Assembly: GCA_963971405.1 (NCBI GenBank)
Contig: OZ020486.1
Span: 18,251,419 to 18,315,418 of the forward strand
DNA from: Psococerastis gibbosa
Lineage: Eukaryota > Arthropoda > Insecta > Psocodea > Psocidae
Length of the DNA: 64,000 bases
Direction of reading: 5' to 3'
Part shown: piece by piece, positions 24,001 through 33,812 of the stretch
How positions within the stretch are numbered: position 1 is the stretch's first letter
How the letters are laid out: every line of letters begins with the position of its first letter
Notes under the pieces: generated by a model
Database searches by the model: none
What the model was told of the DNA's origin: nothing
The model's input: only the letters and a program-made list of their open reading frames with translations
Made by a program: the position numbers and the translations under genes

Positions 24001-27000
24001 AATATCCACTGCACTTTTTTTCTTCTTTGTTATTAAATTCTTTTTCTATCTACAAAAAATGGCATTGGGCTGTTACCCCATTTTCAGTTACCTACAACTG
24101 AGCTGCTTATGGGCTCAGTCTGCATTGTAATAATCTCGTTAATATGTGCTAACAATGATAATAATTAATTCATGGATTCATGTCGTTGTTGCACTGTATG
24201 ATAATATCACTTTGCCTGGGATTCCCGTCTTCTTACTTGAGAGTGGATCAGTGCAATTGCGCGGCTGCCATTGATTTTTACCCGAGGTCAATAAGCTTTG
24301 AATGGAATTACCAGGACGACAATTTCTGTCCAGTTTTCATTTAAGGTCTATATGAGAGAAGTGTCATTCGCAAATTGTATTCCCGACAAATTAATCCCCC
24401 CCCCCCCCATAGGTTTCCAGCATAACATTCAAACATTAAAATTTTATTTTTATAAAAATGCTGTTTCCTCTATTGTGCATTTACTGTGCATGTGCAGTGA
24501 TGCCAGATGTATTTACCATTTCTAATAAGACCGGATTTGGTGTAGAATTCTCGAACCAAATGAGCACATCTCAAAATAAGCTTATCGCCAGTTATTATTT
24601 AAGAGAAAATGGGACACCTCACTGGACGTTTTTTCTTCACAAAGTCAAATTTCTCATAAAATATCGATCATATAGAGCCAAAATTGAGATGTCACCAAGT
24701 AGAAAAAATGTTCCTCTACGTATTGATATCTAGAGTGTGGCTGCCACTAGTTCCATTTGACCGCAGTTTTTTAAGGCCTGGACCTAACCCAACCTCGCAT
24801 GTTTCACGCCTTCAAAAATTGTGTCAGTGCTGGCTACAACGCTACATACTATGTATCAAAATGTAGAGGAGCATTTCTTCTGCAATATGGTGATCGATCT
24901 TTCAAGAACAATTCGACTTTGTACACAAAACGGGTAGTGGGGGTGTCATATTTGCTCTTAGGTTGTTCCTTACTTCCGTCCTTCTACTCACACTTTTCAA
25001 TGGACTTGCAAGCATGTGATTTTGGAGCATCAAAGATTCAACGCCTGTGGACAAAAACAAGAAAATTCTGCCAACGGGTCAGACAGAGGAGGACACAAGC
25101 ATTTTAGGCGACTCGAACCCACTACCCCGATAAATTGCACCTGTAAGTTATAACTGGTAGGAGTTATCTTTCTTTAAGTGGCCCCCACACCTCTAAATGC
25201 GGTCCTGGCCCTGTAGTTAATTTTTGACCCATTCAAAGTTGCCAGGGCTCAGGCAATCTTCAAATACAGTACATTTAGTATACTTGGCGGGCTATGATGT
25301 TGGGGTCGTCAGCTCTCTTTCTCTTTCTCTCTTGTGCAGAATCTCGTTTTCCTATCATTGATGTCTGTAGGGTTGCTCGCACGTGCGCAGGAGGCACCCC
25401 ACGTGCGCAAGCCAATGACCCGATTTTCATTGAGCCAACTCCCTTGCCATTCACCACCAAGTGCTATGACGTCATTGGTCTAAAACCTATGTCTAAAATG
25501 GGCCCAAGCCCCATCTTCTAAGATTGTGCCCGGTTTCATTCTGAAAGATAGACTCTTTAATGGTGGTGAATTGCCGGTTCTTCTTAGGGTGTGTGGTGGA
25601 AACACGTGGAAATTGAGTTTTCGCGGTGAGTTCTGGGCCAGTGGATGGTTCAGGCCTCAGTAAGTGGTGGTCGGATCTGTGAGAAGTACTGGGGTGACTG
25701 TGTGAAGTGTACACTGAGTATCCTTCCAAAAGTATTTTTTTATTCTTCATTATCAGTAAGTGTAAGTAGCTTTTTTCTGAAATGTATGACTGTTGGCTGT
25801 ATTGTGTTAATGCATAGTGCCTGCAAAAGCATAGCACTTTCCCAATATTGGCCATGGACGGATACAGGTGGTAGCTGCCACCGAAATTTAGTAAACCTAT
25901 TGAAAGTTAATTTATTACGCTCTAATTTGATCAATACTACACATGTTTGTTCTATTTTGACCCACTACTACTCCTCCAAATTGGCTGGATCCGTCTCTGC
26001 CAGCAGTATATTTTTCTAGCGTGGTGGTACTCGGAAAAAAAAATGGACCCACTATGAGCCACAGTGGAAGAAATTGCGAATTTAACGGACCCAACGTCAA
26101 GAACTGATCTGATTTTGACTGATTTGTTTGTAAATTACTTTATTGTCGTTCAGTAAAATTTCTGATTCTGACCATATAGTATAGTACTACTAGTAGTATA
26201 ATCATTTTAAAATAAAAAATAAAACTCTTTTGTAGGGGGGGGGGGGGGCAAGGGTCCCAAGAAACTAATTTGATAGGAAAAGATTATTCTATATTGTTGT
26301 ATTGTTGTAAATAGTCTTATGTATGCATGTAGGCAATGCCTACCTACTGTTAAGAAATCACACAATTAATTTAAATGTTGAAATCCAATTTCCGTGAAAA
26401 GGAGTTAGAGTTTGACGACTGAGTGACGTCAGTAGCTTTAAAATATTATTCATTTAATAGATTTTACATTATTTACCATTTTTAAATGTATTATTCTCTC
26501 ACTGACCCAAAATTGGGGGGGGGGGGGCAATGGTCACCATAACACACAGTTTCGAGATCCCAGGAATCAAGAACAGTGGTTTTTACGAATTTTCTGTCGG
26601 TTTGTCTGTCCATCGATTAGTGGGCAAACTTCTCGATAGTATTTGATGAAATTCGGCATGTAAGATCACAAAATTAGTGTCCACATTTTTTTTTATTACT
26701 TCATTTTTATACCTAAAAAAAAAATTTTTTTCTCAAACCCAAGCTCCCACTACTTTTAAATTCACATATTATGCTGTGTACTACTTTGCTTTATATAGCA
26801 ATAAGGTTATGGTTTGAAGAAAAATATGTTTCAAACTTGCATACAACTTGTGACACCCCCCCCCCCCCTTAATTCCGCTCGATCAATCCAGTGGGGCAAA
26901 TCTATGGGCAGCCGATATTTAACCATGGAACTATTACAGTACCGTACTACACTAATTGATAAATAGGAAATCATAATTATACTGCAGAGGTTTACTCGCC

Positions 27001-29292
27001 CCGGTTCTTCTATTAGTTTCTGAGAGACAGACGTTAAGGCCCGGTTTGCAATGTTGATTCAGTCGCTGCAGAATAACCTTGTTTACAGAAAAGTATTTTT
27101 ACGCCTTTATATGTCACTTTTGAAACTTTTCCACGAACTTACCCCACGCAGTTGCCGCTGTATTGACAAATCTCATTCATTTGTGAAGACTGTTCGGTGC
27201 TCATTCGTCAGTTGATTCGCTAATGACGCTCTATTTATTCAACAATCAACTTTGGGGGCGAGCTGTTGTAGTTCTACCTAGCTATTTATTGTTTACTGGA
27301 CACCTTCCCTATCGGTTTTTCTTCACAAAGTCAAGTTTTACGGGAAATATCGATGGTAGTGCTATAATTAAAGACATAGAAGAAATGTTCCTCTGCATAG
27401 TATGCGGTCGCTGCCCCGTACCCTCCATAAGCTAATTAATGGATTAACATTACTTTTTGTAAATTGTACAGAAATACAACATAGATATTGAAAAATTTCT
27501 TCGCGGCTGCACCACAGTAGTTTTATACATAGTAAAGGTGTGGTAAAATTGACCATCTTATCCGATGAAGCAAAACATCTTTGAATTTGTACATAAGTTG
27601 ATGTCCGTACAGTAAATATATCTTCTACATAGATCATAGGCGCCCATTCCACATATACGTACAACGTCAATGAAAATTATGAAATTGAAGGGCATTTCAA
27701 TTTTACTCTATGCCATTGTTAAAATTGATCAATGATCAATTGATAATAGAGTAAAATCAAAAACAATGAAACAAACAATCTAAAATTAAAAAATGGCGTC
27801 ATGTGATATGACAAGTACAACTATTTTAATTGATTTCTCTAAAAAGAAAGCATTTCTGTGTAAAAATTATAATAAGGATTAATTAATAAGGCGACGAAGA
27901 AAACAAATACAATTTCAAGAAACAAATTTCAAAAATTTGTCGCATACGCTTCAATTGAAAATTGTCAATTTTAGAAAAACATATGGAATGGCCCGCATCA
28001 ATGAGAAATTGAAATGTCCTTCAATTTCATAATTTTCATTGACGTTGTACGTATGTGGAATGGGCACCTTAGATTGCTGTACATATTTTGGCCTGATGCC
28101 TGATATTATCTATTGAGTATGGTACAATGAATGGATGATGAATAGCAAAAAACGTGAAAGTAGTGGATGTTTTAGTGAATGAACCGGTAATTGGTTCTTT
28201 TAATACCCCAAGTTACTTGTTACTATAGCTAATTGCTTCTGGATTATGATTAGCTCGAGTGTCCTTGAGTTATTTCAGTGTAACTCTGTATGGAGGGTGT
28301 GGCGCTATTACTCGGAAATGAATTATTTTTATTTTTCTACTCATTTCCCTACATCTGAAAGAAGTTATTTTGTTTTAGCAAAGGCGCGAGTGTGGTTTTC
28401 TACTTTTTTTTTTAATCGAGTTCAAGGATGTCGAAAACGCTATGTGAAAAGAAATAGCTCATTTGCCGAGGTTTTTATTATACATTGAGAAAGCTAGTCT
28501 GATATTGAGACCTTTCATGACGTGCAAAAGTTGCATTGGCACAATGGAATAGAATTTTACCAATCGTTGTGTAATTAGTTATTCTCATAAAAACGGCTAG
28601 GTGACGTACAGCTCTAACTGTGTAAAATGTTACTGGTGGAACTTCTGAATAGAAACTTGTGCACATGGATTGTCCTTCTAACTTTAATTGACAGTAGTTC
28701 CAGAAATTTTTTTTTTTTCACAATTTCTTCATATCAGTCAATTTTCTTTCTGCCTGCCTGCTCCTATGTAAAGAGACCACTTCTAATTAGGTTCGAGGAG
28801 GTGTGGGTTCGAAGGATTGCCTGTTACAATCAATGTATCAATAATGAAGCAGAGTGAGACTCGAGCTCACGTCTTTGCCTTTCCGGTGCAATGAGTCCAT
28901 CCAAATCCCACCCCTCAAATAGATCAGAGTATATGATGTTCTTCGAATAATGAATACCGGTTGTGTTACCACTCGCCCACCTGCTGAACGTGGGATCATT
29001 GTCATGCGTGTAGAGTGGCTAATTAAAAGCCCAAGCTCAGTTTTGAAAGAAAGAAAGAAAGTTGTCTTTATTTTCCATATGGGCGAATTTCGGGCTTTTC
29101 GGCCACTCTTACAATTATTATTGTCTACCTAGGTATATAACTCGCTGTCATCTTCTCTAATTCGAATTTTTTCTATTGTTACAGATCTCTCGACAGAGCA
29201 TCGACGCCTGTAAGGATTACTTCCGTGAGGATCTCACCAAAGGTGACTGGCAGCTAATGGTCGATCTTAAAAAGTTGTTCCAAATTTTATAG
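4946..29292 (+). CDS. EIF5B: Eukaryotic translation initiation factor 5B (eIF5B), complete, 18 coding exons
   Basis: This encodes the GTPase that joins the 60S subunit to the 48S initiation complex and helps position initiator tRNA; it acts in the cytoplasm. The 18 exons sum to 3,393 nt including TAG, about 1,130 residues, slightly shorter than the human protein (about 1,220). Order: acidic/lysine-rich N-terminus (exons 1-7), G domain (exons 8-10), then domains II-IV (exons 11-18). The G motifs are intact: GHVDTGKT at about 553-560, DTPGH at about 612-616 with the catalytic His, NKID at about 666-669, and TSAITGEG. The start ATG has a good context (CAACAAAATGG), and the protein ends KKLFQIL. 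All intron phases agree except that the exon 8/9 junction needs either a second AG or a microexon. Exon coordinates are given in the three domain entries. Confidence 0.97.
5366..6278 (+). mobile_element. Internally deleted mariner element with intact terminal inverted repeats
   Basis: Terminal inverted repeats of about 27 bp (CAGGATTTGTCCGGAAAG... left, ...CCGGACAAACCCTG right, one mismatch) are flanked by TA on both sides, the mariner target duplication. Inside are transposase remnants: the N-terminal helix-turn-helix part ([19 protein letters not shown]) and, after a gap, SKGMIHK, a stop in the VPPGQ region, [11 protein letters not shown] with the second catalytic Asp, YSPDVAP, and the C-terminal end. 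The usual central portion is missing, and frameshifts break the rest. It lies in eIF5B intron 1. It could not make transposase, but its ends could still be mobilised by an active relative. Confidence 0.92.
6956..7383 (+). other. eIF5B intron 2, no recognised element
   Basis: This is 428 bp of AT-rich sequence between exons 2 and 3. I see no gene, repeat copy or RNA motif in it. Confidence 0.6.
7781..7862 (-). repeat. Fragment of tRNA-headed SINE (family C), body only
   Basis: It reads in reverse the conserved body seen at 22.3 kb: a GGAGGGCATG block, then AAGCAGGCGGTC, and the distal GCTAGGTTGG end. The tRNA head is missing. Confidence 0.65.
7937..8272 (+). mobile_element. Foldback tRNA-derived retroposon (family B), copy 1, with 15-bp target duplication
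   Basis: Perfect direct repeats TATATGATGCTAACT flank it at 7922-7936 and 8273-8287. Inside, two arms (7937-8000 and about 8130-8190) are inverted copies of each other. Each has the block AATTAGAGGATAGAGAAAAA followed by a tRNA-like sequence, complete in the left arm and T-arm only in the right. A further 80-bp tail ends CACTGCAATAT. The same architecture recurs at 12.26 kb. It lies in eIF5B intron 3. The 15-bp duplication suggests target-primed reverse transcription rather than cut-and-paste. Confidence 0.85.
7961..8032 (-). pseudogene. tRNA-like sequence (72 nt) within the foldback retroposon
   Basis: On the minus strand it folds as a cloverleaf: acceptor GGGCTTG/CAAGTCC (one G-U), D stem GTC/GAC, anticodon stem ACGCC/GGCGT, and T stem GTGGG/CCCGC. 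The B box GGTTCGAATCC is perfect. The anticodon loop is CCAGTTA, giving AGT (Thr-like), but base 33 is C instead of U, so it is unlikely to be a working tRNA. A TTTTT run, a pol III stop signal, follows two bases after the acceptor stem. Confidence 0.75.
8968..9276 (-). mobile_element. 5'-truncated LINE 3' end with poly(A) tail and 13-bp target duplication
   Basis: Direct repeats ATAGTCAGGAAGT lie at 8955-8967 and 9277-9289. Between them, on the minus strand, is the end of a LINE ORF ([20 protein letters not shown], a CxxC...H...H..C knuckle, then [12 protein letters not shown] and stop). A run of more than 30 A follows, seen as T at 8965-8999 on the plus strand. This is a classic target-primed reverse transcription footprint. 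It lies in eIF5B intron 4, antisense. Confidence 0.93.
9310..9653 (+). repeat. Family A repeat, copy 2 (internally deleted)
   Basis: It starts with TTGCTTTCC, then the CTAGTATAAGGAAAGC hairpin and the GGTCCCAGGAACCC block. It jumps over most of the middle and ends GACTGGTTCTTT. Located in eIF5B intron 4. Confidence 0.8.
9999..10331 (+). other. eIF5B intron 5, no recognised element
   Basis: This is 333 bp without any gene or repeat I can recognise. Confidence 0.55.
10539..10918 (+). other. eIF5B intron 6, no recognised element
   Basis: This is 380 bp without any gene or repeat I can recognise. Confidence 0.55.
11130..11480 (-). mobile_element. CR1/RTE-like LINE reverse transcriptase fragment
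   Basis: The minus-strand translation, with frameshifts, gives [19 protein letters not shown], then [17 protein letters not shown]. These match the thumb-region blocks (NGVxLExVxxFKYLGSxI and KRLEAFEMWCYRRMLRI) typical of CR1/RTE-type LINEs. It is truncated at both ends and broken by stops. It lies in eIF5B intron 7, antisense. Confidence 0.75.
11505..11597 (+). repeat. SINE family C fragment, body only
   Basis: It carries the shared body GCGGAGGGCATG, AAGCAGGCGGTCCCGGGC, TTTCCTAGTT, GAGAGGGCTTTAT and TTGGCTTAGTAATAGAA. The tRNA head is absent. Confidence 0.7.
12257..12425 (+). mobile_element. Foldback tRNA-derived retroposon (family B), copy 2, with 15-bp target duplication
   Basis: Perfect direct repeats TTGCAAAAGAATAAC lie at 12242-12256 and 12426-12440. 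Inside, 26-bp inverted arms (GAAATTAGAGGATATAGAAA.. and its complement) flank only a tRNA T-arm (GTGGGTTCGAATCCCGCC). The tail TTCAACCAAAGTTAATTA...TACTGCAATAT is shared with copy 1. It lies in eIF5B intron 8. Confidence 0.85.
13172..13600 (+). other. eIF5B intron 9, short degenerate repeat only
   Basis: The stretch around 13320-13400 (CAAAATGTGAAAGCCCCCAC) resembles sequence near 58.5 kb and weakly near 33.5 kb. No gene is seen. Confidence 0.5.
14536..15214 (-). repeat. Family A repeat, copy 3 (truncated at the hairpin end)
   Basis: On the plus strand it starts AAAGAACCGGTCCGAG and runs through a long G run, CAAAATCGGCGGGGTAG and a CAGACAGACA stretch, then breaks off near TTTTTTGGG. It lies in eIF5B intron 10. 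Confidence 0.88.
15850..16720 (+). repeat. Family D long interspersed repeat (intron 12), interrupted by a 171-bp MITE
   Basis: The motifs GAGACAATTGGAGGGGGAAG, AAAAATCAAATTTATCATGA, GAAATATCAATC and the later GAAGGCCACATG / TATCGAAT blocks recur at 31.8 and 50.2 kb. The copy here provides the uninterrupted version of the site occupied by a foldback element at 50.2 kb. Confidence 0.7.
16190..16360 (+). mobile_element. MITE of about 170 bp, TIR GCCTGATC..GGCGATTATA
   Basis: Inverted ends GCCTGATCATGGCGATTATA and TATAATCGCTATGATCAGGC enclose a core with AAATTTTGAATAGCACTTTC. A second copy, with its core inverted, is at 34434-34598. Confidence 0.8.
18890..19025 (+). repeat. SINE family E (CTTCGATGGC head), copy 1
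   Basis: It begins CTTCGATGGCATAGTGGTAG, which contains an A-box-like TGGCNNAGTGG. It continues GTACGAGTCTACACACCATG and ends near GGATACATTCATTC. Other copies lie at 48514-48698 and 60719-61250. Confidence 0.75.
20035..20196 (+). mobile_element. MITE with 45-bp inverted ends, CTGTTAGATTTGAGG
   Basis: The left part (GTCGCTGTTAGATTTGAGG) and right part (CCTCAAATCTAACAGTGAAG) are inverted copies, with further matching sequence out to the AAAACGGGG / CCTGTTTTTAC ends. One half recurs near 48.42-48.47 kb. Confidence 0.7.
21353..21500 (-). repeat. SINE family C, near full length (tRNA head plus body)
   Basis: In reverse it reads GACATGTGGCACAGACTCCG, ACTTTCACCCGAAAGGT (anticodon-arm-like), GATCGAGTCC (B box), then CGGAGGGCACGTAAAGCAGG and GCTAGGTTGGCTTAGTAA. 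It matches the copy at 22.2 kb. Confidence 0.8.
21586..21815 (+). mobile_element. TIR element, ends GATTCGACACGCG(T/C)GAGTTGC
   Basis: The left end GATTCGACACGCGTGAGTTG and the right end CAACTCGCGCGTGTCGAATC are inverted copies. A related single end is at about 35820-35840. The interior resembles sequence at 35.12-35.23 kb. Confidence 0.6.
22225..22425 (+). repeat. SINE family C, best copy (tRNA head, conserved body, CAACAACAAAAAA tail)
   Basis: The head has D-arm-like TAGAGTAGTGGTACAGAC, anticodon-arm-like ACTTTCACCTGAAAGGT and B box GGTTCGAGTCC. The body has CGGAGGGCATGTAAAGCAGG, CGGTCCCGGGCCTTCC, GAGAGGGCTTTATAGCCCTA and GCTAGGTTGGCTTAGTAATA. The tail is AAC-rich then poly(A). Confidence 0.85.
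22528..22709 (-). mobile_element. Short poly(A) retroposon with 11-bp target duplication
   Basis: Direct repeats GTAGAGGAC(T/C)A lie at 22517-22527 and 22710-22720. The insert ends on the minus strand in 18 A (plus-strand T at 22528-22545). The flanks together rebuild a repeat also present near 58.2 kb (GTTGTAGAGGACTATTTCAT... read in reverse), which confirms the insertion. The 164-bp body matches nothing else here; it is probably a LINE 3' end or a SINE. Confidence 0.8.
26550..27010 (+). repeat. Family A repeat, copy 4 (5' truncated, diverged)
   Basis: It shows GAGATCCCAGGAATCAAGAA, the TCTGTC stretch, GATGAAATTCGGCATGTAAG, a poly-C run and the end GGTTTACTCGCCCCGGTTCTT. It is more diverged than the others. 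Confidence 0.75.
27639..28068 (+). mobile_element. Foldback MITE, Harbinger-like tips (430 bp)
   Basis: The inverted ends match over nearly 60 bp (GGCGCCCATTCCACATA and TATGTGGAATGGGCACC tips, then ACAACGTCAATGAAAATTAT). Flanking trinucleotides are ATA and TTA, so the duplication is not perfect here. It belongs to the group at 35.4, 50.2, 51.1 and 52.8 kb. Confidence 0.85.
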
Positions 29293-29570
29293 GTACCAGA
29301 AAATATAACGGTATTTTTTTCTTAATAATCATTAAGTAATATTTTTCTATATTCGGGGTACTCACCTAACTCAACTGTGCTGAAGTGGAAAAAGTCAAGA
29401 CAAATTTAAATAAAAATAGAAAAGAAACATAAAAAAAATCCAATTGCATTTTTTTTTTATTTTTTTTTTCCATTAAAATTTTCCCTGACTTTTCTAATTT
29501 TACCACAGGCAAATGAGTACCCCTATTACTGTGTTTTTCTTCCAAATAAATGAATTTTATTATTTAATTT
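29293..29570 (+). terminator. EIF5B: eIF5B 3' UTR with AATAAA poly(A) signal
   Basis: After the TAG at 29290-29292 the sequence is AT-rich with T runs. The first AATAAA is at 29545-29550, so cleavage probably falls about 10-25 nt later. The exact cleavage site cannot be seen. Confidence 0.65.
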
Positions 29571-30528
29571 TTGTTATAAACTATACGTGAACGTAATTAT
29601 GAAATCATTCTGATACATTATAATGTTTTGATACATCACATAAAATTATTAGTGCTACCATAACTGATGAAGTCCTTTTCCTTGACTAATAATTCTGTGC
29701 CTATTGCAGCCTTGTCATTTCCAAGTTCTCACTGACCAGCTGAGATAGGGTTCCAGGCAAACTGAACTTTTTTTTTTATTTGACTCTAGGCACGCCCAAT
29801 TTAAATTTAATTTCAACGCGTTCTTATTTATGTTTGACTCACTAGGCCAACAGTAATCTACATGCAAGCAACGTACCATACCGTAAATTCAAGTAGCCTG
29901 CGCATCGTGATACCGCAGAAAGGCATTGAGTACAGTAATTTGTAATATTTTTGTTACAAATTTCCAGACATTTTCCTTCAATAACACTAATTGGAATTAA
30001 GACTAATAAGCTCATACCCGTGCTTGGTCAAGTCAAGACAAGCTAACGCGTGTTACAATGCTATTGGTAAGCATGTCTGAGCTTGGCCATTGCCACTTGT
30101 AGTCGTTGTGGATTGACATCGAGGAGTCATTCGGAAACGATAACAATAATGTATGTAGATAATAATTGAGTCTTTGGAAGGGTGATGGGTTAGTGAGCAA
30201 TAAGTAAGTCTATGTCCATTTAAAAAGCCATCAAAAATAATAATTAAATAAAGAATAGGCTAAAACTGTTAGTTCTTGTTATAATTGAATTTTAAACATT
30301 TCCTTTCTTGACATTATTTTAAACTAATTATCAGGCTAACATTCCAAAATGTATAATATTGTTTATTTTTTTACTATTGCATTTTTATGATAAGCTACAG
30401 TAGTTATTTCTAGGCTATTGTATATGCTCAGCCTGACCAGAACAATAGCCTACGCCTACATTATGTACTGAACATGTAAATTATGCGTAGTATTTTGGGC
30501 TAACACTTGAATAGAGGGCGGTATTTCG

Positions 30529-30542
30529 GTTTCTATAGCAAC
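30529..30542 (+). promoter_or_regulatory. X-box-like motif (RFX site)
   Basis: GTTTCTATAGCAAC fits the X-box pattern GTHNYYATRRNAAC at every position. A related half-site GTTGCC lies about 30 bp downstream, and a GTAAGT donor-like site is at 30701. No coding exon is recognised next to it. Confidence 0.35.
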
Positions 30543-31777
30543 TGACCCGCCCTGTTCCACCTCCCCTAAGCTGTTGCCTGGATACCACCTGAATATGGCC
30601 GTAAAGTTAAGTTAGTCTTCGGCTGCTGGGAGAAAGTAAATGTGTGTGAAAGGACTTGCAACAACTGCCTACAATATTAGTCGGCTTAATTTCAGTCCGT
30701 GTAAGTCTTATTCCATCTTACTTTATATAAACTAATCGCCAATTAAACAATAATGATTCTTTCAACTATTAATAGGCCCACTAGAACTAGTTTTACAATA
30801 GGCTTAATTAGTAATATGTCTAGTAACCGCGCTTCAAGAATATTTTTTCTGGGTGTAGGCTACACGGGTCTGAATTTTCATTCCGTCTAGTGGGTACAAC
30901 TGTACCTAGTCTACTCGTACACTACCTATGCCAGTTTAATGCAGTAGCCTATTTTTTAGATCCTAAAAGTAGGTGCATACTAACAGATGAGTTACATCGT
31001 AAGGGAGTCTCAGAACTGAATAAATGAAATCTGGACAACTGAAGCCAATCCAATGTGGGGGCCCCCAAGTGAACGTTTACTTGATTAAAAAATCAGGCGA
31101 CAACAGCAAAAAAAAAAAAATTAAATGTAAACCATTTGCAGTGTTCCCTCCAATTTCCGAAGTTCATTTAATTATGTTATGCTGTAAATTTTCAATTTTT
31201 ATAGTTTATCTATTTTACATAGTGGGTGCCATTTTGTGTGGGCCTCATGGTTAATTCGGTGTTGGTGACTCGGCATTGCTTCTTTCGTCTTCATTAGTAA
31301 TGGAGAGGCTAGGTGTTATATGACAATAAATATATCATACCCGTATATAACTTATAACCGGCGCCAGGTTGCTTCGTAACTAAACTAGACCTCGCATTAG
31401 TTGAGAAAAAATACGTACTCTGCTTTTTATCAATCCAGTTTCTGTCAATGTAACACGTGTCACTTTTTTCTTGTCACTGCTACTAATGCAATTTCTTACA
31501 AGTACTTTACTGTTAAAATTATATTTTTAATTTGTTTTTTATCGGGGATTTAAGACCGGCCCGTTGATTTTTTTCGTTCCCGCTCATTTTTGGTATTTTC
31601 CGGTCCGACTGAAATTCCCGACCGAACCGAATCCATAACTAGAATTGTTTTCGTAATAGGGGTATTCATCATCCTATCTAGTGCCAACCGCAGTTAAAAT
31701 GTTATACAAATTGAAGAACTAAACAAGTTTCCCACTGCCCTTTCTTAATTGAGGCTATTAACTGAGTTAAGGCCTTT

Positions 31778-32170
31778 AGGAGACAATCGGAAGGGTGTAA
31801 GTGTAAAAATCAAATAGCTCATGAAATATCAATCATAGAGGTGTCAAAAATATCACGACAAAGAGAACACATTTTTCGAAGCATTTTGATATATAATTAT
31901 GTACCTCTTTCTAACACAGATTGGCCACGATTTTTAATTTGATTTATACAAAAATTGGTGTGCCAGTCCCGAGGAAGTAGTTGAAGAGCTGTGGCCTATT
32001 GGTGTTATGGAAGGCCACATGTCACGTATCGAAATGTAGAGAAGCATTTCTGCTCTTACCTGAGATAAGATTTTCAAGGAGAATCTCCCCAAATCTGTGG
32101 AAAACAATAACATTGACGTTTTTGAAGGAAATAAATTTATTTTTTACTTTTTTTACTTTACTTTTACAGT
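31778..32170 (+). repeat. Family D long interspersed repeat, copy 2
   Basis: It shares GGAGACAATCGGAAGGG, AAAAATCAAATAGCTCATGA, GTCAAAAATATCACGACAAA, GGAAGGCCACATGTCACG and TATCGAAATGTAGAGAAGCA with the copies at 15.9 and 50.2-50.9 kb. Confidence 0.75.
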
Positions 32171-33220
32171 TTTACGTCAGAGCTAATTAATTAAATTCTC
32201 GTTCCACAGTGGCTATAATGGCAAAATCGCTCTTTGAACTACTCCTGACATACTGCTTATAAACTTTGATAATCCACAATACATTTGTTTAAATGTACAA
32301 TTATTCATGTTTAAATTAAAGTACCTAATCTAAAACGAAGCAGCTGGCGACTTATTCCAGAAATAAGACATTTTATTTTCTATTATTTGAAGGTTTTTTT
32401 AATGGACGCAGGCCTATACTTGTAGTGGCCCATTTAACAACCCCAATGATTTTCCTGACATTATTGGTATTACTTCCGTAAGCATTTTTGGCTAACGGGT
32501 TCACTTTTCGATGTCAACCCACACCGGCTACATGTGTGATAATGGACAAGCTGAGACATGCTTACTATTGGCATTGTAACAGACGTTAGCTTGTATTAAC
32601 TAAGTACGGTACCTAGGAACGAGCCAGAAATAGTACTTTCTTACTTGATCGATTTTTATGGAGACAACATTTATTGTGTATTAGACCTATCACAGTTTAT
32701 ATATTTTAGGGGGTGTTTAAAGAGTATTTATATGTAATTAAAAGGGCTCTGGACCGAGAAATAGATTAATTACCTCTCCCCATGTTGGTTTGTGACAAAA
32801 GAAATGAAAGCTTCCTCTTAAAATTTTACAATCATTACTCAAGCAACAAATACTACAATATATAATTACATATGCTTTGATACATACCTGCCTATCAAAT
32901 CTAATATTTATCGATTTTCTAATAGCTGATATTTAGAATCATGATGATCAACACACAGAAATGACTACGGACGTTAACTTCCTGTAATTAGTATTAAAAA
33001 GATCGCATCCTCCCAATAGTCCCGCCGTTAAAGGATTACAATGCCCAAGGACGTTGGCAAGTTATACCGGTCGGATATAGCCTGTATGCAAGCTCTTCTT
33101 ACAATATAAAACAATATTTCCAGCAAAATTACAAAGCATTATTTAAAATTTAATAGCGCAAGTTTGGGCTACGTTATCCGACGGATAGGCAAGAGGAAAA
33201 TTCGGACGTGCCTTCATTTA

Positions 33221-33241
33221 AATAATAATAATAATAATAAT
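33221..33241 (+). repeat. (TAA)n microsatellite
   Basis: Seven AAT/TAA units in a row. Confidence 0.9.
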
Positions 33242-33364
33242 ACGTTCGGGTAAAAGGTCACTTAAAAATCTAGCTTATTTTAATTCGATTACTAATTTAA
33301 GTACGAATTTAAGTCATAAAACGGTTTAAAACTAAGTACCGTACTACAATATATCATAGATGAA

Positions 33365-33812
33365 CGGTTCCCAACCTGTGCACCGCACTGCAGACACAGA
33401 CAACTGACTCGACCTAGAAGATAATATCATATTGAGACTGACCAACTCCTTAGGCTATATCTTACAAAATATACTGAAAACTTTAAATGTATTCACAAAT
33501 GCACAAAAAACCCACTACTTCGCAGCTATTTTTTCAAAAAATTCATTTCTTCCGGGGGAGACCCCTGTTTGTAGTCTTATCAATAAGTCTTCGTCTGTAA
33601 GACCTAAACCTTATATTAAAATTCGTGAGCAGAGAAAACAGCAAGTTTTCCATACTCAGGTCAGTCAGGTGTATTATGAATTTGGTATTTTGTTTTTTAA
33701 CTAGTGCCCCCTAGCAGAAACCTGAATTGGCGCTCCTGTACATAACCAGTGCACCGCTTTAATTTTGAGAGTTCGTTAGGTGCACCGTGGGCTGAAAAGG
33801 TTGGGAACCCAT
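33365..33812. mobile_element. Degenerate hAT-like element, GGTTCCCAACC ends
   Basis: Inverted ends CGGTTCCCAACCTGTGCACC and the complement of GGTTCCCAACCTTTTCAGCC, with CGGTGCACC inside, resemble the common hAT terminal sequence CAGNGGTTCCCAACC. The expected 8-bp duplication is not clear. There is no transposase. Confidence 0.55.

Larger units (their letters stand above)
20495..29184 (+). other. eIF5B intron 17 (8.7 kb), repeat-filled
   Basis: Besides the elements listed separately, it contains degenerate family D and F-like repeats (about 24.3-25.0, 27.2-27.45 kb), a degenerate tRNA-like SINE at about 23.40-23.65 kb (B-box-like GAGATTCGAGACTC), poly-G or poly-C runs at 20.88, 24.40, 26.24, 26.52 and 26.86 kb, and a GAAA microsatellite near 29.05 kb. 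I see no exon of another gene in it. Confidence 0.6.
15401..29292 (+). other. EIF5B: eIF5B exons 11-18: domains II, III and IV
   Basis: Exons: 15401-15577, 15687-15768, 17017-17198, 17846-17922, 18529-18724, 19307-19414, 20333-20494 and 29185-29292. Exon 11 starts domain II (beta-barrel; [22 protein letters not shown]). Exons 13-15 hold domain III ([49 protein letters not shown]). Exons 16-18 hold domain IV, which contacts initiator tRNA and eIF1A ([48 protein letters not shown]). Phases at every junction are 0, 1 or 2 and consistent. Intron 17 (20495-29184) is by far the longest. Confidence 0.95.
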
